This document shows positions 18,285 through 26,730 of a stretch of DNA of 64,000 nucleotides, in pieces. Under the pieces are notes generated by a model. The model searched no databases. It worked only from the letters and a program-made list of their open reading frames with translations, and was not told the DNA's origin. The position numbers and the translations under genes were made by a program. Source of the stretch: Mycobacterium paraseoulense (GTDB lineage: Bacteria; Actinomycetota; Actinomycetes; Mycobacteriales; Mycobacteriaceae); the NCBI RefSeq assembly GCF_010731655.1, contig NZ_AP022619.1, positions 1,364,001 to 1,428,000 on the forward strand. The letters run 5' to 3'. Numbering within the stretch: position 1 is the first letter of the stretch; each line of letters starts with the position of its first letter.

Positions 18285-19832
18285 CTAGCGGCCGAGGATC
18301 GTCGTCACCGCCCGGCGCAGTTGGACTTCGGGATCCGCGGGCACGGCTTCCACCCGCCAGCCGACGAAATCGTCCGGGCGGACCAGTATCGCGCCCTCAG
18401 GCGCGAGTCCGGTGACCGCCGCCCACTCGTCGCCCTCGACGCGATGCGCCGCCACCGACGCCGAAGCCGCGGCGGCACACCAGCGCTCGTCGCCGGTCAG
18501 CAGGGTGAACCCCGGCCCCAGCAGGTCGAGCGTCGACACGCCGTCGCGCACCCAGACATGCGGGACCCGGGTGCCGGGTTGGGCCCGCAACTCCGAGACC
18601 AGTTGCACCGCATCCGGCTCGCCCGGCCCGTTCACAACCGCCGCCGAGTGGTAGCGGTATCCGATGAGCAACTCGAACATCGAGCACTCTTCGTCGGCCG
18701 GCAGCTGGGGTCCGTCGTCGCCCATCGGGAGCACGGCAAGCGTCGGGCCGGTCAGCGACTGTCGGGCCGCGAACCGCCCCACCGGGTGACGCTCGGCGTG
18801 GTAGGTCTCCAACAGCGCGGGACCGGCCGTCCCGCCCAGCACGGCGGCGAGCTTCCACGCCAGGTTGTGCGCACTCTGGATGGCGGTGTTGGCTCCCCCG
18901 GCCTTGAACGGCGGCATGGTGTGCGCCGAATCGCCGACGAGAAAGACGCGGCCACACTGGAATTGGTCGGCCACCTGTTCGTAGGGCTGCCAGGCCGCGA
19001 CCTCGATGATGTCGATCTTCATCTTTTCGCCGATCGCGTCGGTGAGGAGCTCGCGGCACCGTTGCGGCGTGAACTGGTCCGCCGACTCGCCCTTGCCCGG
19101 GAAATACATCGTGATGAACATCCCCAGCTCGCCGTCGACCAGCAGAAAGATGCCGTCCACGTCGGCGTTCTTGACTTGCACGGCATCGCCGTCGGCCAGG
19201 TGCGAGACGAACTTCGTCCAGGGCGCCCGGAAGTAGATGAAGACCACGTAGATCGGCAGCGCACCGTAACCGGAGGTCTTGACGCCCAACCAGTTTCGGA
19301 TCGGGCTGTGCACGCCGTCGGCGCCGACGAGGTAGTCGGCGCGGATAGTCTCTGACTCCCCGGTGTCCCGATCGCGCACCACCGCGGTGACGCCCGCGTC
19401 GTCCTGTTCGAACGACGAGAGTTCGGTGCCGTACCGCACCTCGCTGCCCCGCCGGCGGGTTTCGGCCAGCAGGATCGGCTCCAGCCTGCTCTGCGGGCAG
19501 TACTGCGCCGCGGGCTCGGGGCTCAGCGCGTCGAGCCCCGCGAAGATCGCGTTGATATCGATGGCCAGCTTCTCCTCGGCGCTGTTGAGCGCGGGCCTGA
19601 CCTTCATCTCCGAAACATGGTCGGCGACCGCATGTACTTCGTCGCTCAGACCGAGGCCCCGCAGAATCTCCAGGCTGCGGAAGCTCAGATTGCGCGCTTT
19701 CGGATAGATGAACACCTCACGCCGCTTCTCGATCAGCAGCGAATGCACCCCGTGTTTGGCGAGCAACGCGGAGGTGGCGAGGCCGCCGGCGCCGGCGCCG
19801 ACGATGAGTACGGGCACGCGAGTGGTCGTCAT
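18285..19832 (-). CDS. FAD-dependent aromatic/polyketide-type monooxygenase (PheA/TfdB family)
   Basis: The 515-aa protein has three flavin-hydroxylase marks: the N-terminal GAGAGGLATSALLAKHG dinucleotide-binding loop, DYLVGADGVHSPIRN (the DG motif), and GDSAHTMPPFKAGGANTAI, which binds the FAD ribityl chain. The C-terminal third resembles the thioredoxin-like tail of this family. It hydroxylates an aromatic or polycyclic substrate using NAD(P)H; the substrate is unknown. It has no counterpart at this place in M. tuberculosis, to my knowledge. A 19-nt palindrome lies immediately before its ATG. Confidence 0.88.
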   Translation of the reverse strand: MTTTRVPVLIVGAGAGGLATSALLAKHGVHSLLIEKRREVFIYPKARNLSFRSLEILRGLGLSDEVHAVADHVSEMKVRPALNSAEEKLAIDINAIFAGLDALSPEPAAQYCPQSRLEPILLAETRRRGSEVRYGTELSSFEQDDAGVTAVVRDRDTGESETIRADYLVGADGVHSPIRNWLGVKTSGYGALPIYVVFIYFRAPWTKFVSHLADGDAVQVKNADVDGIFLLVDGELGMFITMYFPGKGESADQFTPQRCRELLTDAIGEKMKIDIIEVAAWQPYEQVADQFQCGRVFLVGDSAHTMPPFKAGGANTAIQSAHNLAWKLAAVLGGTAGPALLETYHAERHPVGRFAARQSLTGPTLAVLPMGDDGPQLPADEECSMFELLIGYRYHSAAVVNGPGEPDAVQLVSELRAQPGTRVPHVWVRDGVSTLDLLGPGFTLLTGDERWCAAAASASVAAHRVEGDEWAAVTGLAPEGAILVRPDDFVGWRVEAVPADPEVQLRRAVTTILGR

Positions 19833-19838
19833 AGATTA

Positions 19839-19857
19839 AACGATAGTCTCTATCATT
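19839..19857. promoter_or_regulatory. Palindrome AACGATAG-TCT-CTATCATT between divergent genes
   Basis: The arms AACGATAG and CTATCATT pair at 7 of 8 positions (perfect inner GATAG/CTATC) around a 3-nt spacer. It lies 6 nt upstream of the monooxygenase ATG and about 55 nt before the divergent deaminase start, in AT-rich sequence. The size and position suggest a TetR- or GntR-type operator, but no regulator gene adjoins it. Confidence 0.55.
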
Positions 19858-19911
19858 AGACATTTACAGTCAGAATTCACCAACCACCCGGCCGTGGTGG
19901 AAGATGGGCTC

Positions 19912-20364
19912 GTGACCCTCTCGCCGGCGGCGATGATCGACATCGCGTACGAAGAAGCGCAGGCCGGGCTTGCCGAGGGCGGCATCCCGATCGGCGCCGC
20001 GCTGTTCGCCGCGGACGGCAGGCTGCTGGGGCGCGGGCGCAATCGCCGTGTGCAACAGGGTGATCCCTCGTTGCACGCCGAGGTCGACGCCTTTCGCGCG
20101 GCCGGCCGACAGCGCGACTACCGCTCCACGGTCATGGCGACGACGCTCTCGCCGTGCTGGTACTGCAGCGGCCTGGTGCGCCAGTTCAACATCGGCTCGC
20201 TGTTGGTCGGCGAATGCCGAACCTTCAGCGGCGGGCAGGACTGGCTGGCCGAGAACGGGGTCAGGGTCACGGTGCTCGACGACGACCGCTGCTCGGCGAT
20301 GATGACGGCCTTCATCGCCGAGCATCCCGACCTGTGGCACGAGGACATCGGCCTGGCGCCCTAG
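19912..20364 (+). CDS. Cytosine/nucleoside deaminase family protein
   Basis: The 150-aa zinc enzyme has the CDA signature: LHAEVDAF (zinc-ligand His and the proton-shuttle Glu) and SPCWYCSGLV (two zinc-ligand cysteines). Size and the C-terminal segment (FIAEHPDLWHEDIG) resemble yeast cytosine deaminase, so cytosine or another pyrimidine-like base is a reasonable substrate guess. The GTG at 19912 follows a GGAAG sequence about 9 nt away; an upstream GTG at 19894 lacks one. It is divergent from the FAD monooxygenase and overlaps the convergent glpD1 by 4 nt. Confidence 0.88.
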   Translation: MTLSPAAMIDIAYEEAQAGLAEGGIPIGAALFAADGRLLGRGRNRRVQQGDPSLHAEVDAFRAAGRQRDYRSTVMATTLSPCWYCSGLVRQFNIGSLLVGECRTFSGGQDWLAENGVRVTVLDDDRCSAMMTAFIAEHPDLWHEDIGLAP

Positions 20365-21896
20365 CCGAACCGCGCGACGAACTCCTCCGCCACCGCGACC
20401 ACCCGCTGGCGATCGGCCTCCACCAACCCGATGCGAGTGCGCCGATCCACGATGTCGGAGACGTCCAGCGCGCCCTCGTGGGTGATCGCGTACTCGAATT
20501 CCGCCCGGGTGACGTCGATGCCCTCCGCGACGGGTTCCGTCGGGCGCTTGCACGTTGCGGTCGCGACGACCTTGGCCGCCTCGGCGCCGTACCGCTGCAC
20601 CAGCGACACGGGCAGACCGGCGACACCGGCCGCCCCGGGGTTGCCCGGCGCGCCGATCAGCGGCAGGTCGTGCGTCCGGCACTTGGTGGCCCGCAGGCGC
20701 CGCAGGCTGACCGCGCGGTCCAGCACGTCCTGGGCCATGTAGCGGTATTCGGTCAGTTTGCCGCCGATCACGCTGATGATCCCGGATGCCGACTCGACGA
20801 CGGCATGTTCGCGCGAGACGTCGGCGGTGCGGCCCTCGCCGGTGTCGATCAGCGGTCGCAGGCCCGCATAGGCGCCGATGACGTCGGCCGGGCCGAGCGC
20901 GGCGCCCAGCGCGGTGTTGACCGTGTCCAGCAGGAACGCGACCTCCTCGCCCGACGGTGCGGGCACGTCCGGGATCGGACCGGGAGCCGCTTCGTCGGTG
21001 AGCCCCAGGTAGACCCGGCCCAGCTGTTCGGGCATCGCGAAGACGAACCGGTTCAGCTCGCCGGGAATCGGAACCGTCAGCGCCGCAGTGGGATTGCCGA
21101 AGGCGGCCGCGCCGAACACCAGGTGGGTGCCGCGGCTGGGCCGCAGCCGCAACAGGCCGTCGATCTCGGCCGCCCACACCCCGGCCGCGTTGATGACCGC
21201 ACCGGCCGCGACGTCGAACGAATCCCCCGTGCGCTGGTCGGTCAACCGCACCGACTTGCCGGTCGCCCGGGACGCCGCCACGTAGGTCAGGATCCGGGCG
21301 CCGTGTTGCGCGGCGGTGCGCGCGACCGCGGTGACCAGTCGGGCGTCGTCGATCAACTGCCCGTCGTAGGCCAGCAGGCCGCCGTCCAGGCCCTCACGCC
21401 GCACGGTGGGCGCCATCTGCACGACGCGCTCCGGGCCGACTCGGCGGGACCGGGGCAGCGTCGACGACGGCGTACCCGCCAGCATCCGCAGGGCGTCGCC
21501 GGCGGCGAACCCGGCGCGCACCAGGGCGCGCTTGCCCCGGCCCATCGACGGCAGCAGCGGAACCAGTTGCGGCATCGCGCGAACGAGATGGGGGGCGTTG
21601 CGGCTCATCAGGATTCCGCGTTCGACGGCGCTGCGGCGGGCGATCCCCACGTTGCCGCTCGCCAGGTAGCGCAGGCCGCCGTGGACCAGCTTGGAGCTCC
21701 AGCGACTGGTGCCGAAGGCCAGGTCGTGCTTCTCCACCAACGCCACGCGTAGCCCGCGGGACGCGGCGTCCAGGGCGATGCCCGCGCCGGTGATGCCGCC
21801 GCCGATCACGAGGACGTCCAGTGGCTCGCCCTCGGCGAGCGCGGTCAGGTCGGCCGCGCGGCGGGCGCCGTTCAGCGCGGTGGGGTCGGGTATCAC
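20361..21896 (-). CDS. glpD1: Glycerol-3-phosphate dehydrogenase GlpD1
   Basis: The 511-aa FAD enzyme oxidises sn-glycerol 3-phosphate to dihydroxyacetone phosphate and feeds electrons to the quinone pool. The FAD-binding VLVIGGGITGAGIALDAASRG near residue 29, the SSKLVHGGLRYLASGN signature and the C-terminal GGKLTEYRYMAQDVLD are intact. The GTG start overlaps the TetR stop by 4 nt, and the protein starts VIPDPTALNGARRAADL. Length agrees with Rv2249c. The neighbouring AGPS-like and DAG kinase genes use or make glycerophospholipid intermediates. Confidence 0.94.
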   Translation of the reverse strand: MIPDPTALNGARRAADLTALAEGEPLDVLVIGGGITGAGIALDAASRGLRVALVEKHDLAFGTSRWSSKLVHGGLRYLASGNVGIARRSAVERGILMSRNAPHLVRAMPQLVPLLPSMGRGKRALVRAGFAAGDALRMLAGTPSSTLPRSRRVGPERVVQMAPTVRREGLDGGLLAYDGQLIDDARLVTAVARTAAQHGARILTYVAASRATGKSVRLTDQRTGDSFDVAAGAVINAAGVWAAEIDGLLRLRPSRGTHLVFGAAAFGNPTAALTVPIPGELNRFVFAMPEQLGRVYLGLTDEAAPGPIPDVPAPSGEEVAFLLDTVNTALGAALGPADVIGAYAGLRPLIDTGEGRTADVSREHAVVESASGIISVIGGKLTEYRYMAQDVLDRAVSLRRLRATKCRTHDLPLIGAPGNPGAAGVAGLPVSLVQRYGAEAAKVVATATCKRPTEPVAEGIDVTRAEFEYAITHEGALDVSDIVDRRTRIGLVEADRQRVVAVAEEFVARFG

Positions 21897-22468
21897 GACA
21901 GGTATCCGTTCAGGGAGTAGGCGAGTTCGCCGGCCAGCGCGTCGGCGTCGAGGATGGGTTCGACGATCTGCGCCGACTGGATGGTCGACTGGGCGATCAG
22001 CAACACCATGGTGGCCATCTGGACGGGGTCGCCGGCGCGGACGCTGCCGTTGCGCTGGGCCACGCGAAGCCGGGCGGCAAGCGCGTCGATCAGCATGTGC
22101 TGGCTGGTCCCCAGGCGTTCGGTGATGTAGATCGGTGCGAGTTCGGAGTGCAGCACCGACATGACCAGCCGGTCCCGGCGCAGCCGGTTGGCCACCGTAA
22201 CGATCTGTCGCACAAGCGATTCGCGGTCGTCCCCGAGCAGCGGCGCGTCCCGCATCACGTCGGTGACGTGCCGGGTCAGCAACGCCGCGACGATCGACTG
22301 GGTGTCGGGCCAACGCCGGTACACCGTAGGCCTGCTGACGCCGGCGCGCCGGGCGATTTCGGCCAGGGTCACCCGGTCCACCCCGAAGTCGACGACACAG
22401 CTGGCTGCTGCCGCGAGGATGCGCTCCCCGGTGTCCACCTGAGCGCGTGCGTTACTGATTGACAGCAT
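21893..22468 (-). CDS. TetR-family repressor (Rv2250c type)
   Basis: The 191-aa protein has a TetR helix-turn-helix at about residues 15-60 (LAEIARRAGVSRPTVYRRWP), followed by a variable helical ligand domain. It leads glpD1 in a two-gene operon (4-nt overlap). Its start codon sits inside a long inverted repeat that also lies directly before the divergent AGPS-like gene, so it probably represses both transcription units. The ligand may be a lipid-related metabolite; this is inference from context only. Confidence 0.9.
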   Translation of the reverse strand: MLSISNARAQVDTGERILAAAASCVVDFGVDRVTLAEIARRAGVSRPTVYRRWPDTQSIVAALLTRHVTDVMRDAPLLGDDRESLVRQIVTVANRLRRDRLVMSVLHSELAPIYITERLGTSQHMLIDALAARLRVAQRNGSVRAGDPVQMATMVLLIAQSTIQSAQIVEPILDADALAGELAYSLNGYLS

Positions 22469-22485
22469 GTGTAATACTGTAACGC
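22449..22485. promoter_or_regulatory. Inverted repeat GCGTTAC-N23-GTAACGC, candidate operator for the divergent TetR gene
   Basis: Perfect 7-bp arms flank a 23-nt AT-rich centre between two divergent genes. The left arm covers the first codons of the TetR gene and the right arm ends one base before the ATG of the AGPS-like gene. Binding here would block both promoters. A second partial copy of the right arm (TGTAATACTGTAAC) lies within. Confidence 0.6.
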
Positions 22486-24096
22486 ATGACGCAACCCGAG
22501 GGCCTCCTCCCGCCGATGAAGTGGAACGCGTGGGGCGACCCCGCCGCGGCCAAGCCGCTCTCGGAGGGGATCCGGGCGCTGCTGAAACAGGCTGTGGGCG
22601 TGGAGGATTCCGGCGCTGACGAACTCGAACCCGACCAGGTGCGGCTGCGACCGTCGGCGTTGCCGGAGGCCGACCGCGACGCGCTGGCCGGCATCGTCGG
22701 CGCGCCGTACTGCCGCACCGACGACCGGGACCGGTTGCTGCACGCGGGCGGCAAGTCCACCCTCGACCTGCTGCGCCGCAAGGACACCGGGGTCCAGGAC
22801 GCGCCCGACGCCGTCCTGCTGCCCGGCGACGACGAGGCCGTGGCCGGGATTCTCCGCTACTGCACCGAGCACCGCATCGCCGTCGTCCCCTTCGGCGGCG
22901 GCACCAGCGTGGTCGGCGGCCTGGACCCCATCCGCGGCGAATTCCACGCCGTCGTGGCCCTCGACGTGCGCCGCCTCGACCAACTGATCTCGCTCGACGA
23001 GGTGTCCGGCCAGGCCGTGTTCGAGGCCGGCGTCACCGGCCCGGACGCGGAACGTCTGCTTGGCGCCCAAGGCTTTTCGCTCGGGCATTTTCCGCAGAGT
23101 TTCGAATACGCCACCATCGGCGGCTTCGCCGCGACCCGCTCGTCCGGGCAGGATTCGGCGGGCTACGGCCGGTTCAACGACATGGTGCGCGGGCTGCGCG
23201 TGGTCACCCCGGCCGGCACCATGGACCTGGGCCGCGCCCCCGAATCCGCGGCGGGCCCCGACCTGCGCCAGCTGATGATCGGCTCGGAGGGCGTCTTCGG
23301 CGTCATCACCCGGGTGCGCCTGCGCGTGCACCGGGCCCCGGAAGCCGTCCGCTACGAGGCGTGGTCGTTCCCCGACTTCCAAACCGGTGCCGCCGCCCTG
23401 CGCGCCGTCACCCAGACGGCCACCGGCCCCACCGTCATCCGCCTCTCCGACGAGGCCGAGACCGGGGTCAACCTCGCGACCACCGAAGCGATCGGCGAAA
23501 ACCAGATCACCGGCGGCTGCCTGGGCATCACCGTGTTCGAGGGCACCAAGGAACACGTCGAAAGCCGGCACACCGAAACCGCCGCCCTGCTGGCCGCCCA
23601 CGGCGCGACGTCGCTGGGTGAAGCGCCCGCGCGGGCCTGGGAGCACGGCCGGTTCGCGGCGCCGTATCTGCGCGACTCGCTGCTGTCGGCGGGTGCGCTG
23701 TGCGAGACGCTCGAGACCGCCACCGATTGGTCCAACGTTCCCGCCCTCAAAGCCGCAGTGACGCAGGCACTCACGGATGCGCTAGGCGAGAGCGGCACGC
23801 CGGCGCTGGTGATGTGCCACATCTCGCACGTCTACCCCACCGGCGCGTCGCTGTACTTCACCGTCGTCGCCGGGCAGCGCGGCAACCCGATCGAGCAGTG
23901 GAGGGCCGCGAAAAAGGCCGCCTGCGACGCGATCATGGCCACCGGCGGGACGATCACCCACCACCATGCGGTCGGCGCCGACCACCGGCCGTGGATGGAC
24001 GACGAGGTGGGCGAGCTGGGCGTGCACGTCCTGCGCGCGGTCAAGGCGACCCTGGACCCGGCCGGAATCCTCAACCCGGGCAAGCTGATTCCGTGA
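22486..24096 (+). CDS. FAD-linked oxidase resembling alkyldihydroxyacetonephosphate synthase (Rv2251 type)
   Basis: The 536-aa protein has a PCMH/FAD_binding_4 domain (VVPFGGGTSVVGGLDP, and LGHFPQSFEYATIGGFAATRSSGQDSAGYG around residues 198-228) and a C-terminal FAD-oxidase domain. These segments and the C-terminal HHHAVGADHRPWM resemble alkyl-DHAP synthase, which swaps an acyl for an alkyl group in ether lipid synthesis. Whether mycobacteria make such ether lipids with it is unproven; a related oxidase acting on hydroxy acids is the alternative. Its stop overlaps the DAG kinase start by 4 nt. Confidence 0.88.
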   Translation: MTQPEGLLPPMKWNAWGDPAAAKPLSEGIRALLKQAVGVEDSGADELEPDQVRLRPSALPEADRDALAGIVGAPYCRTDDRDRLLHAGGKSTLDLLRRKDTGVQDAPDAVLLPGDDEAVAGILRYCTEHRIAVVPFGGGTSVVGGLDPIRGEFHAVVALDVRRLDQLISLDEVSGQAVFEAGVTGPDAERLLGAQGFSLGHFPQSFEYATIGGFAATRSSGQDSAGYGRFNDMVRGLRVVTPAGTMDLGRAPESAAGPDLRQLMIGSEGVFGVITRVRLRVHRAPEAVRYEAWSFPDFQTGAAALRAVTQTATGPTVIRLSDEAETGVNLATTEAIGENQITGGCLGITVFEGTKEHVESRHTETAALLAAHGATSLGEAPARAWEHGRFAAPYLRDSLLSAGALCETLETATDWSNVPALKAAVTQALTDALGESGTPALVMCHISHVYPTGASLYFTVVAGQRGNPIEQWRAAKKAACDAIMATGGTITHHHAVGADHRPWMDDEVGELGVHVLRAVKATLDPAGILNPGKLIP

Positions 24097-25022
24097 CCCG
24101 GCGCGAGGTCGCGAAGGTGATCGCGCTGACCAATCCGGTTTCGGGGCACGGCGCGGCGATCCGGGCGGCCGAGGTCGCGATCGCGCGGTTGCACCACCGC
24201 GGGGTGGAGGTCGTCGAGATCATCGGCGACGACGCACAGGACGCGCGCTACCTGGTGGGCGCGGCACTCGAGAAGGGCGCCGACGCGGTCATGGTGACCG
24301 GTGGCGACGGCGTCGTCTCCAACGCGCTGCAGGTGCTGGCGGGCACCGACGTTCCGCTCGGCATCGTGGCGGCGGGCACCGGTAACGACCATGCCCGTGA
24401 ATTCGGGCTTCCCACAAAGGATCCCGAAGCCGCGGCGGACATCATCGTCGACGGCTTTGCCGAAACCGTCGACCTGGGCAAGATTCGCGAGGGCAACGGA
24501 GCCGAGAAATGGTTCGGCACCGTGGCGGCCACCGGATTCGACTCCCTGGTGACCGACCGGGCCAACCGGATGACCTGGCCGCACGGGCGGCTGCGGTACT
24601 ACCTGGCGATGCTCGCCGAACTCTCGCAGCTGCGGCTGTTGCCGTTCCGCATGGTGCTCGACGGGACACGCGAGATCGATGCCGACATCACGCTGGCGGC
24701 CTTCGGCAATACCCGCAGCTACGGCGGGGGCATGCTGATCTGCCCGCATGCCGATCCCACCGACGGGCTACTCGACATCACCATGGTGCACTCCGCGTCG
24801 CGGACCAAGCTGGTGCGACTGTTTCCCACCGTGATGAAAGGCACCCACGTCAACCTCGACGACGTGACCACGACGCGGGCCCGGTCGATCCACGTCGAAT
24901 GCCCCGGCATCAACGTCTACGCCGACGGCGACTACGCCTGCCCACTGCCCGCCGAGATATCGGTGGTGCCCGCTGCGTTGCAGATCCTTCGTCCGGCCCC
25001 GCAGGTGGGCCATCGGGCTTGA
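24093..25022 (+). CDS. Diacylglycerol kinase family lipid kinase (Rv2252 type)
   Basis: The 309-aa protein matches Rv2252 in length. The N-terminal KVIALTNPVSGHG (nucleotide loop), TGGDGVVSNAL and AAGTGNDHAREFGLP are the DAGK catalytic-domain motifs. The Rv2252 protein is reported to phosphorylate diacylglycerol and to influence phosphatidylinositol mannoside synthesis. The GTG overlaps the stop of the AGPS-like gene, so the two are co-translated. Together with glpD1 this makes a glycerolipid-focused cluster. Confidence 0.94.
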   Translation: MTRREVAKVIALTNPVSGHGAAIRAAEVAIARLHHRGVEVVEIIGDDAQDARYLVGAALEKGADAVMVTGGDGVVSNALQVLAGTDVPLGIVAAGTGNDHAREFGLPTKDPEAAADIIVDGFAETVDLGKIREGNGAEKWFGTVAATGFDSLVTDRANRMTWPHGRLRYYLAMLAELSQLRLLPFRMVLDGTREIDADITLAAFGNTRSYGGGMLICPHADPTDGLLDITMVHSASRTKLVRLFPTVMKGTHVNLDDVTTTRARSIHVECPGINVYADGDYACPLPAEISVVPAALQILRPAPQVGHRA

Positions 25023-25070
25023 TCCACGCGTGATCACCGCTACCTTGCCGTCAAGCTTTCCGATGATCAC
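25017..25070 (-). pseudogene. 5' remnant of a short-chain dehydrogenase gene
   Basis: From a GTG at 25070 the minus strand reads VIIGKLDGKVAVITRGSS, which closely resembles the typical SDR N-terminus (GKLDGKVAVITGGSSG). Homology stops after 18 codons, where the frame enters the antisense of the DAG kinase 3' end. It sits exactly in the junction between that gene and the LLM oxidoreductase, overlapping the end of each. It looks like the scar of a deletion that removed the rest of an SDR gene, but it is short enough that chance cannot be excluded. Confidence 0.45.
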
Positions 25071-25950
25071 GCCATCGGGCGATCACCTGACTGGCGAAGT
25101 CGAGCAACTCGTCAAGGCTGGGGAACATTGCGAAGGCATCCACGATCGCCTCATCAACACCGGACCCGGCCAAGCGCTCGAGCCTGTCTTCCACGGAACC
25201 AATGGACGTGCCCGGTTCGAGGTTGATCCGCATGGCCGTCTTCAGCGCATCGGGATCGCGGCCGGCGTCCTGCGCCGCACGGCGCGCGATCGACCACAAG
25301 TGGTCGGTGAACTCATCTTGCAGCCCCTCCACGCCGAGCCAGCCGGTGCCGCTGCGGCCGACCCGGCGCATCGCGGCCTCGCTGGCACCGCCGATCCAGA
25401 TGGGCGGGCCGCCGGCCTGGACCGGGCGCAGGTCGGCATGGACCGGCGGCAGCGAGAAGAACTCGCTTTCCCAGGACACCGGGGTGGTCGTCCACCACGC
25501 GTGTAGGAACGCCAGCAGGTCATCGAGCATCTTCCCGCGCCGGTGCCAGTCCGCGCCGCGGGCGATGTCGTGCTCGTCCTTCATCCACCCGATTCCCACC
25601 CCGACGTCAAGGCGGCCGTTGCTCAGCACGTCGAGCGTGGTCAGCAGCCGGGCCAGGTGCGGCGGCTCGTAGTAGAACGTGCTGAGCGTGCTGGAATTCA
25701 GCCGCACCCGGCTCGTCGCCGTCGCGGCCACCGTCCACAGCAGCACCGGATCGAGGTAACGGGTCATCTGCGGCGGGTACGGCTGCTCTTTGCCCGGATA
25801 GGTGCTGTGCATATCGACCGGCGTGACCAGCCGGTCGCCGACCCACAGCGTGTCGTAGCCAAGGTCCTCGAGTCCACGGCAGAACGCGCTCAAACCGGCG
25901 GCGCTGCTGACGGCGGGCCCGACGATGGGAATTGCGAAACCAAGCTTCAT
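25051..25950 (-). CDS. LLM-class (luciferase-like) F420-dependent oxidoreductase
   Basis: The 299-aa product starts MKLGFAIPIVGPAVSS after a strong Shine-Dalgarno (AAAGGAG). It has LLM-family blocks: LEDLGYDTLWVGDRL, the substrate/cofactor motif RVRLNSSTLSTFYYEPPHLARLLTTLDVLS, GVGIGWMKDEH and PPIWIGGASEAAMRR. Actinobacterial members of this subgroup use reduced F420 rather than FMN. The substrate is unknown. It lies 58 nt downstream of a F420:NADP-type reductase on the same strand, which suggests that the pair forms a cofactor-regenerating module. Confidence 0.88.
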   Translation of the reverse strand: MKLGFAIPIVGPAVSSAAGLSAFCRGLEDLGYDTLWVGDRLVTPVDMHSTYPGKEQPYPPQMTRYLDPVLLWTVAATATSRVRLNSSTLSTFYYEPPHLARLLTTLDVLSNGRLDVGVGIGWMKDEHDIARGADWHRRGKMLDDLLAFLHAWWTTTPVSWESEFFSLPPVHADLRPVQAGGPPIWIGGASEAAMRRVGRSGTGWLGVEGLQDEFTDHLWSIARRAAQDAGRDPDALKTAMRINLEPGTSIGSVEDRLERLAGSGVDEAIVDAFAMFPSLDELLDFASQVIARWRDHRKA

Positions 25951-26008
25951 CGCGAGAATTCTCTCCTTTGGTGACCTATCAACTATTCTCACGGCCGAGG
26001 CGGTGGGC

Positions 26009-26632
26009 TCATCCGGGGACGGTGGCGCCGAGGGCGAAGTCGTAGTTCCCCACCCCATGGCTGGCGAGGCCCATTACGACCAGGCCCGTCCCTTCCAGCC
26101 AATGCGCCATTTTCAAGCCGCCGACATCCAGCGGGCGCAGCTTGAGGCTCTCGATGAACTCCGCCACGGCCCCCTTGGCCTGCGCGTCGTCCCCGGAGAT
26201 GAAGACGTCGAGCGGCCGGCCCTGGGCCAGGACCACACCGAAGATGGTGTTGAAGGCCTTCACCACGCTGGCGCTTGCGGGAGCGGCCTTGGCAACTTCC
26301 TGCGCGATCGAGGTGTCATCGGGGATGGCCAGCCCGTCGGCCGCGGAATTGAACGGGTTGCTGATGTCGACGATGACCTTGCCCGCGAGGGCGTCTCCGT
26401 ACCGGACGACGACCGGCACGACATGGGCGTACAACACGGCCACGATGACGATGTCCCCGGCCGGGACGGCGCCGAATTCTCCCGTCGTGGCGCTGCCGCC
26501 GAGAGCCTTCGCCAGGTCAGCGGCCTTGGACTGATCGCGGCCTATCACCTCGACCTTGTTGCCGCCCGCTACCGCCAGCGCGCCGATGGCGCGGGCCATA
26601 TTCCCGGTGCCGATGATGCTGATGCTGGTCAT
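26009..26632 (-). CDS. NADPH-dependent F420 reductase-like protein (Fno/NPDR family)
   Basis: The 207-aa protein opens with the Rossmann motif SISIIGTGNMARAIGALAVAGG and continues with EVIGRD, IVIVAVLYAHVVPVV and VVKAFNTIFG, as in archaeal-type F420H2:NADP oxidoreductase. It probably exchanges hydride between NADPH and F420. It is slightly shorter than classic Fno. It leads an apparent operon with the LLM oxidoreductase and is divergent from a MarR gene across 98 nt containing two palindromes. Confidence 0.85.
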   Translation of the reverse strand: MTSISIIGTGNMARAIGALAVAGGNKVEVIGRDQSKAADLAKALGGSATTGEFGAVPAGDIVIVAVLYAHVVPVVVRYGDALAGKVIVDISNPFNSAADGLAIPDDTSIAQEVAKAAPASASVVKAFNTIFGVVLAQGRPLDVFISGDDAQAKGAVAEFIESLKLRPLDVGGLKMAHWLEGTGLVVMGLASHGVGNYDFALGATVPG

Positions 26633-26662
26633 GAGGTCTCCCGTCCTAACTGACGATTTGAA

Positions 26663-26707
26663 AAGGTTGACGACTCAACCTTAAGCAGAACTTGTTGATG
26701 CGTCAAC
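26663..26707. promoter_or_regulatory. Two tandem palindromic operators between the F420 reductase and marR genes
   Basis: The first is a perfect 8-bp repeat AAGGTTGA-CGAC-TCAACCTT (26663-26682); the second has the same core, GTTGA-TGCG-TCAAC (26694-26707). Their centres are about 28 nt apart. Both share half-site GTTGA with a 4-nt spacer, so one protein probably binds both. The 4-nt-spaced, roughly 20-bp form suits a MarR dimer, and the adjacent MarR is the obvious candidate. Confidence 0.7.
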
Positions 26708-26730
26708 CAATCCGCTAGCATGGGCAGTCG

